A DNA stretch of 44,631 bases, taken from positions 7,863 to 52,493 of the forward strand of contig JAJZLL010000005.1 in the NCBI GenBank assembly GCA_021803465.1. The letters are read 5' to 3'. This stretch comes from a bacterium. Its GTDB lineage: Bacteria; Chloroflexota; Dormibacteria; Aeolococcales; Aeolococcaceae. The position numbers and the translations under genes are program-made. This document shows, in pieces, positions 23,667 through 32,396 of the stretch. Every line of letters starts with the position of its first letter. Position 1 is the first letter of the stretch. Under the pieces are notes generated by a model. It worked only from the letters and a program-made list of their open reading frames with translations, was not told the DNA's origin and did no database searches.

Positions 23667-24500
23667 ATGACAGCACGAGTGGCGAACATTCCGGAGCTTG
23701 CCTGCAGGACAGTTGGACAGGGCCCACCACTCATCATCCTGGACAGCCATGGAGATGAGGCAGGCTGGTACCGTGCGCTTCTTCCTGCACTTGCAGCACG
23801 ATACACGTGCATTGTGGTGGATGCGCCTCCACCAGCCCAGCAGTGGAGCGTGGAGCAGGGTGCGCTTGCGCTTCGGAACCTCATCGCCTCCTCCCAGTGG
23901 CAGAGTGTGAACATCATGTCATTCGGCTCAGGAACTCCTGTGGCACAGGTGCTGGCGAGCCACTGCAGGGATCGTGTGCGGGCCCTTGTGATGGTGAATG
24001 GTGCACCCCAGGCACCAACAGGAGAGGCATCGGAAATGTCCTTTGCAAAGGCAGCCCAGGAACTGGGTACAGCACTTGAGCTGGACTCCAGGCATGCCAA
24101 CGGCGATGCAGCTCCCCGGAAACTCCAGCTCATGAAGAGCGCTCTCAGGGTGCCTGGAATGCTGACGCTCCGTGGCATTGCCTGTCCAACCCTTGTCATC
24201 CATGGTGCGAAGAATGGGAGGGTTCTGCCAGGAGTCGCATGGAGCATGCACCATGCGCTCAGCATGGGAAGTCTCCAGTTCATTGAGGGAGGCACCCATG
24301 CGTCACTGCTTTCCGGGAGCGAGGCACGGGATCTCCTCCAGTTCGTGAACGCATTCCTCAATGTCCACGCTCTCAACGAACCTGCGGTTGGCCGCCGTTC
24401 CGCATCGGCATTCAGCCGTGAGGAGCGGTGGATGCGCCATGTTCTCCGGCAGCATTCCCGAAGGGAAGAGCTGCATCCTGGGACCACACTGGGGCGCTGA
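23667..24500 (+). CDS. Alpha/beta-hydrolase-fold protein lacking the nucleophile serine
   Basis: The 277-aa protein has the fold of small alpha/beta hydrolases: an early GQGPPLIILDSHGDEAGWYRAL (the oxyanion region), a nucleophile-elbow strand NIMSFGSGTPVAQVLA, a cap region, then CPTLVIHGAKNG and a late GGTHASLL with the candidate catalytic His. In active enzymes the elbow reads GHSMGG. Here the central Ser is Gly (SFGSG), so ordinary ester hydrolysis is unlikely. The C-terminal 45 residues are basic and unrelated. The ATG at 23667 is preferred for its promoter spacing. An in-frame ATG at 23646 would add seven residues. Confidence 0.72.
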   Translation: MTARVANIPELACRTVGQGPPLIILDSHGDEAGWYRALLPALAARYTCIVVDAPPPAQQWSVEQGALALRNLIASSQWQSVNIMSFGSGTPVAQVLASHCRDRVRALVMVNGAPQAPTGEASEMSFAKAAQELGTALELDSRHANGDAAPRKLQLMKSALRVPGMLTLRGIACPTLVIHGAKNGRVLPGVAWSMHHALSMGSLQFIEGGTHASLLSGSEARDLLQFVNAFLNVHALNEPAVGRRSASAFSREERWMRHVLRQHSRREELHPGTTLGR

Positions 24501-24579
24501 TACCTGCAGGAGTGTTCCATGACACGGCAGCAGGCTCGTACAATGGGAAACGCGGACAGTGTCATCTGGGGAGGGGAGT

Positions 24580-25080
24580 ATGGACAGCGAGAATGCATGC
24601 GTCTTCTGTGAGATGGTGGCTGGACGTGTCGAGTGCCACAGGATTTGGGAGGATGACCAGCACCTCGCCTTCCTCTCGAGCTTTCCCAACACTGTAGGAG
24701 TGTCTGTCGTCATTCCGAAAGCCCATCATGAGAGCTATGTCTTTCAGGTGCCAGAGGCTGTGGTGCAGGGACTCATGCATGCAGTGCGCAGCGTGGCACA
24801 GCTTCTGGATGCGACATTCGAGGATGTGGGACGGTGCGCAATGGCCTTTGAGGGATTTGGAGTGAACCATCTCCATGCCAAGGTGTTTCCCCTGCACGGA
24901 ACGAATATTGGTCCCTGGCGAAAGCTCAGCAGGCCCCAGGAGAAGTTCTTCAGCGAGTACGAGGGCTTCGTGTCCACCCATGATGGTGCACCATGGTCCC
25001 CTGAGGAGCTTGACCAGCTTGCTGAGCGGATCCGGAATGTTGCAGCAGCCAGTGGACTGTCTGCACCTGCGCCCTCATGA
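24580..25080 (+). CDS. HIT family protein
   Basis: The 166-aa protein opens with CVFCEMVAG, whose paired cysteines bind zinc in many HIT proteins, and has the HIT strand VNHLHAKVFPLH. The canonical motif is HxHxHxx. Here the first two His (including the central catalytic one) are kept but the third is Lys. HIT proteins are nucleotide hydrolases or transferases acting on AMP-linked substrates. The ATG at 24580 has a strong GGGGAGGGGAG site directly upstream. It is followed by a nucleotidyltransferase-like and an APH-like gene on the same strand. The longer HIT proteins at 37646 and 38429 are not close paralogues by eye. Confidence 0.85.
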   Translation: MDSENACVFCEMVAGRVECHRIWEDDQHLAFLSSFPNTVGVSVVIPKAHHESYVFQVPEAVVQGLMHAVRSVAQLLDATFEDVGRCAMAFEGFGVNHLHAKVFPLHGTNIGPWRKLSRPQEKFFSEYEGFVSTHDGAPWSPEELDQLAERIRNVAAASGLSAPAPS

Positions 25081-25184
25081 GTCGACAGCAGGAGCGTGGA
25101 TGGGTTCCTGCATGCTTGCACGGCATGGTGCGTGCACAGGAATGCTGGGGTGTGTGAGCAGGTCCAGTGGAGGAGACAGTGCAG

Positions 25185-25784
25185 GTGAATGAGGAGCTTG
25201 AGCGGGAGGCCAGTGCCTGGAAGAGGGAGGCTGATGCGTTTCTTGCAGCGACACGGCTTGCAGACCAGCTTGCCCCCTATGGACGCCTGCAGTTCACAGG
25301 AAGCTACGCGTACGGCTGCATGCTCGCAGGAGATATCGACTGCTACATAGTTGCTGACGATCCTCCCTCGCGGGAACGGGCACTCGCAGCATTCCATGCC
25401 CTTGCTGCATCCCAGCAGTGGAATGGCATCGTGCTCTTTGACTGGGAGCAGTTTTCCGCCCCCCCTGACAGGGGATTCCCGAAAGCGCACTACGTGGGGC
25501 TGAAGCAGCCGTTTGGCACCTTCCGATGGACTGTGGACTGCTGGTTTCTGAACGAGGAGCAGTGCAGAAGCTGCACGCACGACTGGATACGTGATGGCCT
25601 GGACAGTGCTGCACGCGCAGCAGTGCTGCAGCTCAAGGATGCGAGGCGGAGCGGACTCATCAAGGGGAGCGGCTTCTCCATCTACACGGCTGTCATCCAG
25701 GATGGCATCACTACCATCGAGGAGTACGAAACATGGTGGAGCAGCGTGTGGCCACAGCGCATGAAAGCGGGAAGCGGAAGATGA
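25185..25784 (+). CDS. Nucleotidyltransferase-fold protein
   Basis: The roughly 199-aa protein has the polymerase-beta-fold signature FTGSYAYGCMLAGDIDCYIV (GS, then D-D as DID), and a later acidic strand (RWTVDCWFLNE) that may supply the third carboxylate. Such proteins transfer nucleotides to antibiotics, proteins or RNA. The substrate is unknown. The GTG at 25185 lies nine bases after GGAGGAG. In-frame GTGs at 25167 and 25179 are alternatives. The stop overlaps the ATG of the APH-like gene (ATGA), so the two are coupled, and the pair recalls antibiotic-modifying enzymes. Confidence 0.72.
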   Translation: MNEELEREASAWKREADAFLAATRLADQLAPYGRLQFTGSYAYGCMLAGDIDCYIVADDPPSRERALAAFHALAASQQWNGIVLFDWEQFSAPPDRGFPKAHYVGLKQPFGTFRWTVDCWFLNEEQCRSCTHDWIRDGLDSAARAAVLQLKDARRSGLIKGSGFSIYTAVIQDGITTIEEYETWWSSVWPQRMKAGSGR

Positions 25785-26659
25785 GCAGCAGCACTACTGC
25801 TGTGTCCGGAAGCACGTGGACCAGATCCCCTGCATCGCAGGCAGAGTGCATGTACCTGTGTTCAGGAGCGGAGTCGGATGTGTACAGGATCTCAGGCACA
25901 CCTTCCCGCATCCTTCGCACTGGCGCACGGCGTGAAGCGTATGCGCGGGATGCTGCCGTTGCGGAGATGCATCCCCAGAATGTTCCTGTGCCCGAAGTGT
26001 ATGAGGTGGGAGTTGTTGGCGTCACACCATACTGCATTTCCGAGGAGCTTCCCGGCATTCCGTACGCTTCCGCATCGCATGCGGAGCAGCTCCAGTCCTG
26101 TGGAGCGGTTGTTGGTCTTCTTGACCACATCCATGAAGCTGGGAGGGGGCGTTCCGGATTTGGACCGCTCGATGCCACAGGTACGGGCATTATGCCTTCG
26201 TGGGAAGCCTGGATGTCCTCCCCGGGTGAACGGCGTGCGGAGGGACTTGGAGACGGACTGCGTAATGACATCATGGAGCAGATCGCACTGAGAGCTCCAC
26301 GTGCCTGTCCAGAGCATGCGCTCGTGCACGGTGACTACGGATGGAGCAACACCCTTGTCCATGATGGAGAGGTTACAGGTGTGGTGGACTGGTCGACTTC
26401 CATGTACGGTGATCCGCTCTATGATGGAGGACGCATGTTCCTCTGGAGCACATGGGTGCTTCCATGCATACGGAGCCTGTGGGATGAATACTGTGCACGC
26501 CACGGCAGCGAGGACCGGTTCTGGGACCGCATATATGCGAGTGCGCTCCGTTCCGCAGTGCGCGATGATGCGGACACCATGAGGGAACACGCGAAGGAGC
26601 TCCTTCCCTGGGTGCGTGGACGTGCTGAGGTGCTTCTTGCAGAGTGGAAGGGGCTGTAG
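25781..26659 (+). CDS. Aminoglycoside-phosphotransferase-family kinase
   Basis: The 292-aa protein has the APH/choline kinase catalytic core: LVHGDYGWSNTLVHDGEVTGVVDW (HGD and Asn of the catalytic loop, then the metal-binding Asp) followed by YGDPLYD. The N-lobe strands include GAESDVYRISG and the EELPG hinge. Members phosphorylate aminoglycosides, hygromycin, choline, homoserine or other hydroxyls. Similarity cannot name the substrate. The ATG at 25781 overlaps the previous stop and has a purine-rich GGGAAGCGGAAG site. An internal start at 25733 is less likely because it lies inside the preceding gene. Confidence 0.82.
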   Translation: MSSSTTAVSGSTWTRSPASQAECMYLCSGAESDVYRISGTPSRILRTGARREAYARDAAVAEMHPQNVPVPEVYEVGVVGVTPYCISEELPGIPYASASHAEQLQSCGAVVGLLDHIHEAGRGRSGFGPLDATGTGIMPSWEAWMSSPGERRAEGLGDGLRNDIMEQIALRAPRACPEHALVHGDYGWSNTLVHDGEVTGVVDWSTSMYGDPLYDGGRMFLWSTWVLPCIRSLWDEYCARHGSEDRFWDRIYASALRSAVRDDADTMREHAKELLPWVRGRAEVLLAEWKGL

Positions 26660-26771
26660 GCGAACTCCCTCCTGCGCAGTTGAGCCCAGGACGTTCCACA
26701 GATGGAACTTTGTCGTGTATCGTGGAAGTACTGGGCAAGGAGCAGTCCAGTATGCAGCAGGAGGTAAGAAT

Positions 26772-27416
26772 ATGCATCGTCGTCTCGAGCTACTTGAAGA
26801 GAAGGGCTTCTGCATCCTTCAGGACTATGCGGGAACCATGCCATCCCCAAGCGAGTGGGAAGGCCTGGAGTACATGGACTGGAAGAGTGGAGGCGACACA
26901 AACTTCGCACCGCTTGCGAGCGCACTTGGCGAGATGGAGTGCCATGGCTTCTGGGAGCATGGAAAGTCGGACAAGGATGGCATCTGGACCAAGAACATCG
27001 ATGCATGTCCCACGATCAAGTCGTATGTCGAGAGCGTGCATGGACGGTATGGCCGTGTACGCATCATCAAGCTCAACCCGAGCTCTGAGGAAGAGGCGAG
27101 AAAGCAGATCCATCAGGATGACAACAACCGCCTCAATCCCCTGGATGAGGGATGGGTTGTCCGGTCGTGGCTCGAGCTCACGGACGTTCCAGGAACGAAG
27201 TTCATTCTTCGTGGAGAGAAGGATGATCCCTCGACTGAGACGCAGATTCCGCTCCACAAGGGGATGCAGTTCGTGATTGACTCCGAGCGGTTGTGGCATG
27301 TTGTCCACAATGTGGGTCCCCAGCCGCGCTACTCTCTCATCACCTCGTGGGAAAGCAATGATGCCCTTGAGGCATGGATGCGAAGCCAGCTTCCTGTGAC
27401 AGCAGGAGTCCGATAG
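26772..27416 (+). CDS. Putative Fe(II)/2-oxoglutarate-dependent oxygenase
   Basis: The 214-aa protein has an iron-binding layout of the 2OG oxygenase type: KLNPSSEEEARKQIHQDDNNR (an HxD pair) and, about 80 residues later, DSERLWHVVHNVGPQPRYSLITSW, which gives the distal His and the Arg that grips 2-oxoglutarate. The N-terminal part contains MDWKSGGDTNF and GFWEHGKSDKDGIW. The substrate is unknown, and aspartyl/asparaginyl hydroxylase-like or small-molecule roles are both possible. The ATG at 26772 has GGAGGTAAGAAT upstream. It lies 112 bases after the APH-like gene and ends before a terminator hairpin. Confidence 0.65.
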   Translation: MHRRLELLEEKGFCILQDYAGTMPSPSEWEGLEYMDWKSGGDTNFAPLASALGEMECHGFWEHGKSDKDGIWTKNIDACPTIKSYVESVHGRYGRVRIIKLNPSSEEEARKQIHQDDNNRLNPLDEGWVVRSWLELTDVPGTKFILRGEKDDPSTETQIPLHKGMQFVIDSERLWHVVHNVGPQPRYSLITSWESNDALEAWMRSQLPVTAGVR

Positions 27417-27442
27417 GCGACCTCTACAGTCCTTTGTGATTC

Positions 27443-27473
27443 ACAGCCTGGAATGCCATGCATTCCAGGCTGT
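27443..27473. terminator. Bidirectional hairpin terminator
   Basis: ACAGCCTGGAATG, five-base loop, CATTCCAGGCTGT: a perfect 13-bp stem, followed by TTT on the plus strand and flanked by AAA on the other side. It lies between the convergent oxygenase gene (stop at 27416) and the minus-strand genes ending at 27475 or 27767. Confidence 0.75.
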
Positions 27474-27474
27474 T

Positions 27475-27717
27475 TCATGTCTGCTGCACCGTAGTATTAC
27501 GGTAGTCCTGGTACGTGCCCTCCCCGTAGGCAGCAGGAAATGCTGGCACCATGCTGGAAGGAGAGCATACCGACCATGGGAGGCACATGCGACATGCGAA
27601 ACGCTCCACACACCCGACAGCAGGCATCCACACCAGGTCCTGCAGTCGTTGCAGTCTGCGACAGTGCGACACTTCGGATCCAGCGAGCATGTGCTGGCCC
27701 GGATTCCACTGGCGCAT
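27475..27717 (-). CDS. Possible small protein (80 aa), low confidence
   Basis: A minus-strand frame from an ATG at 27717 to a stop at 27475 ends with a protein-like tail (AYGEGTYQDYRNTTVQQT) and has a Cys cluster in the middle (GCVERFACRMCLPW). It fills the 290-base gap after the histidine kinase, and its stop lies two bases before the terminator stem. Other frames of this stretch are also open, and no good ribosome-binding site is seen. It may instead be the untranslated 3' end of the kinase message. Confidence 0.3.
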   Translation of the reverse strand: MRQWNPGQHMLAGSEVSHCRRLQRLQDLVWMPAVGCVERFACRMCLPWSVCSPSSMVPAFPAAYGEGTYQDYRNTTVQQT

Positions 27718-27766
27718 GTCCTGAGGTCGCAGTCGGGGAGATCGTTCCCTGCGCAGGCTGTCTCCT

Positions 27767-29251
27767 CTATGGCACAGTGTTCGGCGAGTCGTCACCATAC
27801 AGGGTCGGATCCCAGATGACACTCTGTCCAGTCCTGCTCGCCTCGATGGTTGGAGCTGAGGAATCTCCCGTCGCAGTGTGAGTAGGTGCCGCCATGCCAT
27901 CCATCCGGGAAGCTGGTACAGTGCAGGTGACAGTTGTGCCGTGGGCAGTGCTCTCAAGATGGAGCTCCCCACCAATGAGCCGTGCTCGTTCGTGCATGCC
28001 GGAGATGCCGTGGTGGCTTCCCCCGGAAGGAAGTGTCTTGGGCAGTCCCATGCCATCATCAGAGATGGTGACCATCCTGTACGAGCCAGCGTAGACGAGG
28101 TGGATGGAGAAGTGCGATGCGCTTGCGTGGCGGATGATGTTCGACACTGCCTCCTGGACAATGCGGTACAGGTGAAGGTCCTCCATGTATGGGGACTTCT
28201 GTGGCGTTCCGTCCACAACCACGCTCCCCGTGGGCGCAATTTCCCATGAACGCGTGTGGACCAGATCTTCCAGTGCGGCAGCGAGTCCAAGCTGTTCAAG
28301 ACCTGCTGGCCGGAGGCCCGTTATGGTGGACCGGAGGGACGCGATAACAGCGAGGATGTGCCTTTCCGCTTCCTGGCATCGCTCGTGAATGCGTGAAGGC
28401 TCTGATGCTGCATGTGGTGCCTGGAGGAGCTGGTGGGCTGCAATGAGGAGTTGCAGAGGATCGTCATGGAGATCCATGGCTATGGCCCGACGTTCCTCCT
28501 CCTGTGCAGTGAGGAGTTCACCCATGAGGGCTCCCCGCTCGAGATGCTCACTGACATCCGTGAAGAACAGTTCCGTACTTGGGATGGCTGGCTTGTCTGG
28601 CATTCCAGGAACCTGGGAAACCATCACGCGGAACGTGCGGAGACCAATGGCAGTGGGAAGCTGGACCTGGGGGACACGGATGAGTGTCTGGAGTGAGGTC
28701 CCAAGAGCATCGTGGAGGGTGCCCGAGCGGCATTCGTGGGGGAATGATGCCACAGCAGCAGGGTTGACGGAGACGATGCGTTCTGCAGCATCGACAAGGA
28801 ATATGGGAAGTGGTGCACCATCGACAAGTGCCCGGTACCGCTCCTCGGCAGCTGTGGTGAGAAGATGCTCATGGCGTTCCCTGTCAATGAGGAGCCCAAT
28901 GAATATCGCCATGCCAAGGACAACACCCAGCTCGATGATGTCATTCCCCGGATGGCCACGGTCATCGGGGAGGAGGAGATCTGGCAGCCAGAGCAGTGTG
29001 GAGATGAGTGAGGTCCACACTGCTCCCCGAAGACCGAACCGCACTGTGGCATAGCTCACAGGAATGAGGAGGAGTCCAACTGGAATTCCGGAGGGGAGAA
29101 TGGAGGAGCTTCCCATGATGTCTACTGCAAAGTGCAGGGCGACAAGGAAGATGACCAGTGCGCCCACTATCCAGAGATCTGGATTGCGCAGGCTCAGACG
29201 CAGGTGATGGGACGAGGAGTCTGTCATCCTTGACGTGCTGTTCTTGGTCAT
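27767..29251 (-). CDS. NarL-partner sensor histidine kinase (HisKA_3 type)
   Basis: The 494-aa protein starts with four hydrophobic segments (about residues 27-122), then a PAS-like domain (about 138-235, ERYRALVDGAPLPIFLVDAAERIV). The HisKA_3 dimerisation box is EEERRAIAMDLHDDPLQLL with the phospho-acceptor His at 262. The ATPase domain has the N box VQEAVSNIIRHASAS, GISGMHERARLIGG and a final TVTCTVP strand. The last 45 residues are a Ser/Thr/Pro-rich tail of unknown use. The start overlaps the stop of the response regulator by four bases. It should autophosphorylate on sensing a membrane or PAS signal and pass phosphate to the regulator at 29248. Confidence 0.92.
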   Translation of the reverse strand: MTKNSTSRMTDSSSHHLRLSLRNPDLWIVGALVIFLVALHFAVDIMGSSSILPSGIPVGLLLIPVSYATVRFGLRGAVWTSLISTLLWLPDLLLPDDRGHPGNDIIELGVVLGMAIFIGLLIDRERHEHLLTTAAEERYRALVDGAPLPIFLVDAAERIVSVNPAAVASFPHECRSGTLHDALGTSLQTLIRVPQVQLPTAIGLRTFRVMVSQVPGMPDKPAIPSTELFFTDVSEHLERGALMGELLTAQEEERRAIAMDLHDDPLQLLIAAHQLLQAPHAASEPSRIHERCQEAERHILAVIASLRSTITGLRPAGLEQLGLAAALEDLVHTRSWEIAPTGSVVVDGTPQKSPYMEDLHLYRIVQEAVSNIIRHASASHFSIHLVYAGSYRMVTISDDGMGLPKTLPSGGSHHGISGMHERARLIGGELHLESTAHGTTVTCTVPASRMDGMAAPTHTATGDSSAPTIEASRTGQSVIWDPTLYGDDSPNTVP

Positions 29252-29928
29252 GGACCATCTCCCTGCACGTCCTCACGGAGTTTGAGCGCTGCAAGCACAG
29301 CCTCAGTCCTGGTGCGCACATTGAGCTTGACATACAGGTGTGATGCGTAGCTCTCCACTGTGCGAACGGAGAGGTCGAGGGTTTTGGCGATTTCCTTGTT
29401 GGACTTGCCATTGACAAGCAGTCCCAGGAGTTCCTGCTCCCGCTGGGAGAGGTTTTGCAGCGGAGATTGGGTGGATCCAGGTGCGGCTAGACCAGGTGCG
29501 AGGGAACGGTCGATGACTGCTGCACCTGCAGCAACAGCACGCACTGCTGACGCAAGCTCCTCTGGAGATGCTGTCTTGAGAAGGTACCCTGAGGCGCCTG
29601 CTGCAAGGGCATGGGTGACATAGATGGGATCTCCGAATGCGGAGAGCATGAGTGTCCGTACCCGGGGAGCAGTGCGGGACATGAGCCGGATGAGGGAGAT
29701 GCCATCCATGTCTGGAAGATGGAGATCCACAAGCGCAATGTCTGGTGCGAGCTCCCTGCAGGCCCGGAGTGCTTCCTCACCAGTGGCAACTGCTGCTGCC
29801 ACGTCGATCCCGTTCTCACGCTCAAGGAGCTCACGTGTTCCTTCCCGGACAATCGTGTGATCCTCGACAAGGAGGATGCGGAGTGCAGCATGCGTGCGGC
29901 CAGTGGGAATGCGGGGAGTGGTGTCCAT
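29248..29928 (-). CDS. NarL/FixJ-family response regulator
   Basis: The 226-aa protein has a receiver domain (about residues 16-130) with the acidic pair ED (VEDHTIVREG), phospho-acceptor Asp 68 in LVDLHLPDMDG, conserved Ser in MLSAFGD and Lys in YLLKTAS. A LuxR-type helix-turn-helix follows (LSQREQELLGLLVNGKSNKEIAKTL and VRTVESYASHLYVKL). It is cotranscribed with the kinase at 27767. The ATG at 29928 lies eight bases after a -10 (CATACT). A GGAGG sequence sits too close to the ATG to act as a normal Shine-Dalgarno, so initiation may be leaderless or nearly so. Confidence 0.93.
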   Translation of the reverse strand: MDTTPRIPTGRTHAALRILLVEDHTIVREGTRELLERENGIDVAAAVATGEEALRACRELAPDIALVDLHLPDMDGISLIRLMSRTAPRVRTLMLSAFGDPIYVTHALAAGASGYLLKTASPEELASAVRAVAAGAAVIDRSLAPGLAAPGSTQSPLQNLSQREQELLGLLVNGKSNKEIAKTLDLSVRTVESYASHLYVKLNVRTRTEAVLAALKLREDVQGDGP

Positions 29929-29936
29929 CTCCTCCC

Positions 29937-29966
29937 AGTATGAGATACATATAGCACTAGACTCAA
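29937..29966 (-). promoter_or_regulatory. Promoter of the two-component operon
   Basis: On the minus strand TTGAGT (29961-29966), an 18-base spacer and CATACT (29937-29942), ending eight bases before the response regulator ATG. Confidence 0.5.
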
Positions 29967-30026
29967 GGTTAATAGCTGTACTGCGACACTGTGACTTGTG
30001 CGAGGGGAGCGTTGAGCAGTGTTTCC

Positions 30027-30950
30027 TCAGGCGAGGGTGCTGCCACCAGCTGTGCCAGGTGCGAGAGGGGCAGGAAGGGCAATACCTCGGGAAGCGCGAT
30101 CCTTCGCGAGGATGTCCATGGTGCCATGTCCGAAGGGGAGTGTGGATTCCGTTACAGGGTACGGACGGTTGCGAAGGACAGAAGGATCCGCAAGCTTTCT
30201 GTCACCAACGAAGTGGAATGCTGTGCGGATGCCGCGGCGGTGGCATTCATCCGCCATTTCAATGTCGGAGAGGCTGTCTCCGAAGCAGTGCGCCTCAGCG
30301 ATGGCATGTCCGTGGCGAGCTGCCCACTGGAGCGCACGCGAGGCGCCAAGTGCCTTTCCCGCAAGGGGATGCTGGAGATCCACTGCTATGCTTGTGCAGT
30401 CGATGCGGATCGTTCCCTCAAGGCTCCGTGCTGTGAGAAACGAAGTGAGCGCATCGATGAAGCGCTGCTGGATCGCGGGAAATGCGTCGAGTGGGACTGC
30501 ATCAGCCTTCTCGACTGTGATCATGCCATCCTTGCTCACATCGTAGATGAGCGTGTCGGAAAACTCCTTTTCCACGAGTCGTGCAACCCAGAGCCGGACC
30601 ACAAGTGGAAGTCGGAGTGTGGGGTCACAGCGCAGCTGGAGCACCCCATCAGCAGTGTACGAGGCACGGGATCCACCCTTCTCTCCAATGATGCAGAACC
30701 GATTCTTCAGGAGCTCGTCGGGATCATGGCCCGAGCGGAGTGCGACATACCGGAGTGGTGTGAGGATATTCTCGATCACCCAGGGAAGGGCCCTTCCCGT
30801 GTTGAGGACAATGGGCTCGCCCTGCGCAAGGCGTGCAACAAGTTCCTCAAGGAGAACGGGTTCAATGATGCGCTTCGCAGTGGGGTCCGAGAGGGGACCA
30901 TCGACATCAAACAGCCAGAGCACTGTGCCAGGACGTTTCATCAGTTCCAC
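30027..30950 (-). CDS. HAD superfamily hydrolase
   Basis: The 307-aa protein has motif I LWLFDVDGPLSD (DVDG), motif II IVLNTGRALPWV, a large insert with EKGGSRASYTADGV (C2-type cap region) and motif IV HCFGDSLSDIEMAD. This is the pattern of phosphatases of sugars, phosphoglycerates or trehalose phosphate, and the substrate is not determined. The GTG start at 30950 has GGAG seven bases upstream, and an ATG nine bases further in is the alternative. The gene lies 39 bases downstream of pntB on the same strand and may be the last gene of that operon. Confidence 0.85.
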   Translation of the reverse strand: MELMKRPGTVLWLFDVDGPLSDPTAKRIIEPVLLEELVARLAQGEPIVLNTGRALPWVIENILTPLRYVALRSGHDPDELLKNRFCIIGEKGGSRASYTADGVLQLRCDPTLRLPLVVRLWVARLVEKEFSDTLIYDVSKDGMITVEKADAVPLDAFPAIQQRFIDALTSFLTARSLEGTIRIDCTSIAVDLQHPLAGKALGASRALQWAARHGHAIAEAHCFGDSLSDIEMADECHRRGIRTAFHFVGDRKLADPSVLRNRPYPVTESTLPFGHGTMDILAKDRASRGIALPAPLAPGTAGGSTLA

Positions 30951-30989
30951 TGTACGGCTCCCACCCCGGACACCGCATGGACAAAGTGC

Positions 30990-32393
30990 CTACTGCACGT
31001 TCTTGATGGCAGCGACAAGCTCTGTGAGCGTCGCCTTCGCATCTCCGAAGAGCATCATCGTGTTGGGCCGGTAGAAGAGTTCATTGTCGATGCCCGCAAA
31101 GCCTGGATTCATGCTGCGCTTGAGGACAACGACAGTCTTCGCCTGGTCAACATTGAGGATGGGCATGCCATAGATTGGACTTCCTGGATTCGTTCTCGCT
31201 GCAGGATTCACAACATCGTTCGCGCCAATCACGATGACGACATCCGTCTGGGGAAAGTCCGGGTTGATGGAGTCCATCTCGGCAAGCTGCGTGTACGGGA
31301 CATTCGCTTCCGCAAGGAGGACATTCATGTGTCCAGGCATGCGGCCAGCAACCGGATGGATTGCATACCGGACATTGACATGCCGCTCCTCAAGCAGGTC
31401 GGAAACCTCCTTGATCTCGTGCTGCGCACGGGCGACAGCAAGTCCGTATCCAGGCACGATGACGACGGACTGGGCATACGTGCAGAGGATGGCAAGATCC
31501 TCGACTGTCGTTCGCCGTACTGTGAGGTCGCCCGTGAGCTCGCTTCCCGCACCAGTCTGCACAGCGCCGAATGCACCAAAGAGGATGTTCGCTATCGAGC
31601 GGTTCATGGCCTTGCTCATGAGCTGCGTGAGGATGAGTCCTGAAGCTCCGACAAGCGTTCCCGCAACAATCATGATGGCATTGTTGAGGACGAATCCTGT
31701 GAGTGCTGTCGCAAGTCCAGTGAAGGAGTTGAGCAGGGCAATGACGACTGGCATGTCCGCTCCTCCGATGGGAAGGACGAACATGATGCCCAGGATGAGC
31801 GACACGCCAGCAAGTGCGATGAACAGGACATGGTCAGGAGCGTGAGCGCTTGTTCCAGCAAGGATGCCAAGCACGATGATGATGAGCAGTAGGACTCCGT
31901 TGAATGGCTTCTGGAGGGGGAAGGTGATGGGACGTCCCTTGATGAGCTCCTGGAGCTTCGCATAGGCGATGATGCTTCCAGTGAAGCTCAGGGAGCCGAT
32001 GCCAGTTCCAAGACACGTGCTCAGCATGTCGCCAGTGTTGAGCGGATGCCCTTCCGCAGTCGTGAGAATGTGGATGACACCAATGAGTGCTGCAGTGCCA
32101 GCTCCCATGCCATTGAAGAGGGCGACCATCTGTGGCATCGCAGTCATGCGGACAAGCTTCGCGGAGACAGCACCGATGATGGCGCCGAGCAGGACTGCTG
32201 GAATGACGATTGCCCAGGGGAGCGTTGAGGAGAGGGCGATGGTGGAGATGACAAGAGCGAGCGCCATTCCGCCAGCAGCAAGCATGTTGCCACGGCGTGC
32301 TGTTGCAGGTGACCCGAGGTACCGGACACCTAGAATGAAGCACGCTGCCGTGATGCAGTAGGTGTACAGGAGAACAGTGGGAGAGATGCTCAC
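30990..32393 (-). CDS. pntB: NAD(P) transhydrogenase subunit beta
   Basis: The 467-aa protein has about nine membrane helices (domain II) in residues 1-270, followed by the NADP(H)-binding domain III. Domain III has VIVPGYGLAVARAQHEI and a late VIGANDVVNPAARTNPGSPIYGMP, both diagnostic of PntB. Together with the alpha subunits it couples proton re-entry to hydride transfer from NADH to NADP+, supplying NADPH. The start is GTG at 32393, three bases after the pntAb stop. The gene is full length. Confidence 0.97.
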   Translation of the reverse strand: MSISPTVLLYTYCITAACFILGVRYLGSPATARRGNMLAAGGMALALVISTIALSSTLPWAIVIPAVLLGAIIGAVSAKLVRMTAMPQMVALFNGMGAGTAALIGVIHILTTAEGHPLNTGDMLSTCLGTGIGSLSFTGSIIAYAKLQELIKGRPITFPLQKPFNGVLLLIIIVLGILAGTSAHAPDHVLFIALAGVSLILGIMFVLPIGGADMPVVIALLNSFTGLATALTGFVLNNAIMIVAGTLVGASGLILTQLMSKAMNRSIANILFGAFGAVQTGAGSELTGDLTVRRTTVEDLAILCTYAQSVVIVPGYGLAVARAQHEIKEVSDLLEERHVNVRYAIHPVAGRMPGHMNVLLAEANVPYTQLAEMDSINPDFPQTDVVIVIGANDVVNPAARTNPGSPIYGMPILNVDQAKTVVVLKRSMNPGFAGIDNELFYRPNTMMLFGDAKATLTELVAAIKNVQ

Positions 32394-32396
32394 AGG

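Noticed and set aside
27540..27881. Plus-strand frame MLAPCWKESIPTMGG overlapping the kinase 3' end
   Set aside because: It overlaps the certain kinase by 115 bases, lacks a ribosome-binding site and does not end near a terminator.
29991..31643. Plus-strand reading frame of 550 codons
   Set aside because: It lies antisense to the certain HAD and pntB genes and has no recognisable motif.
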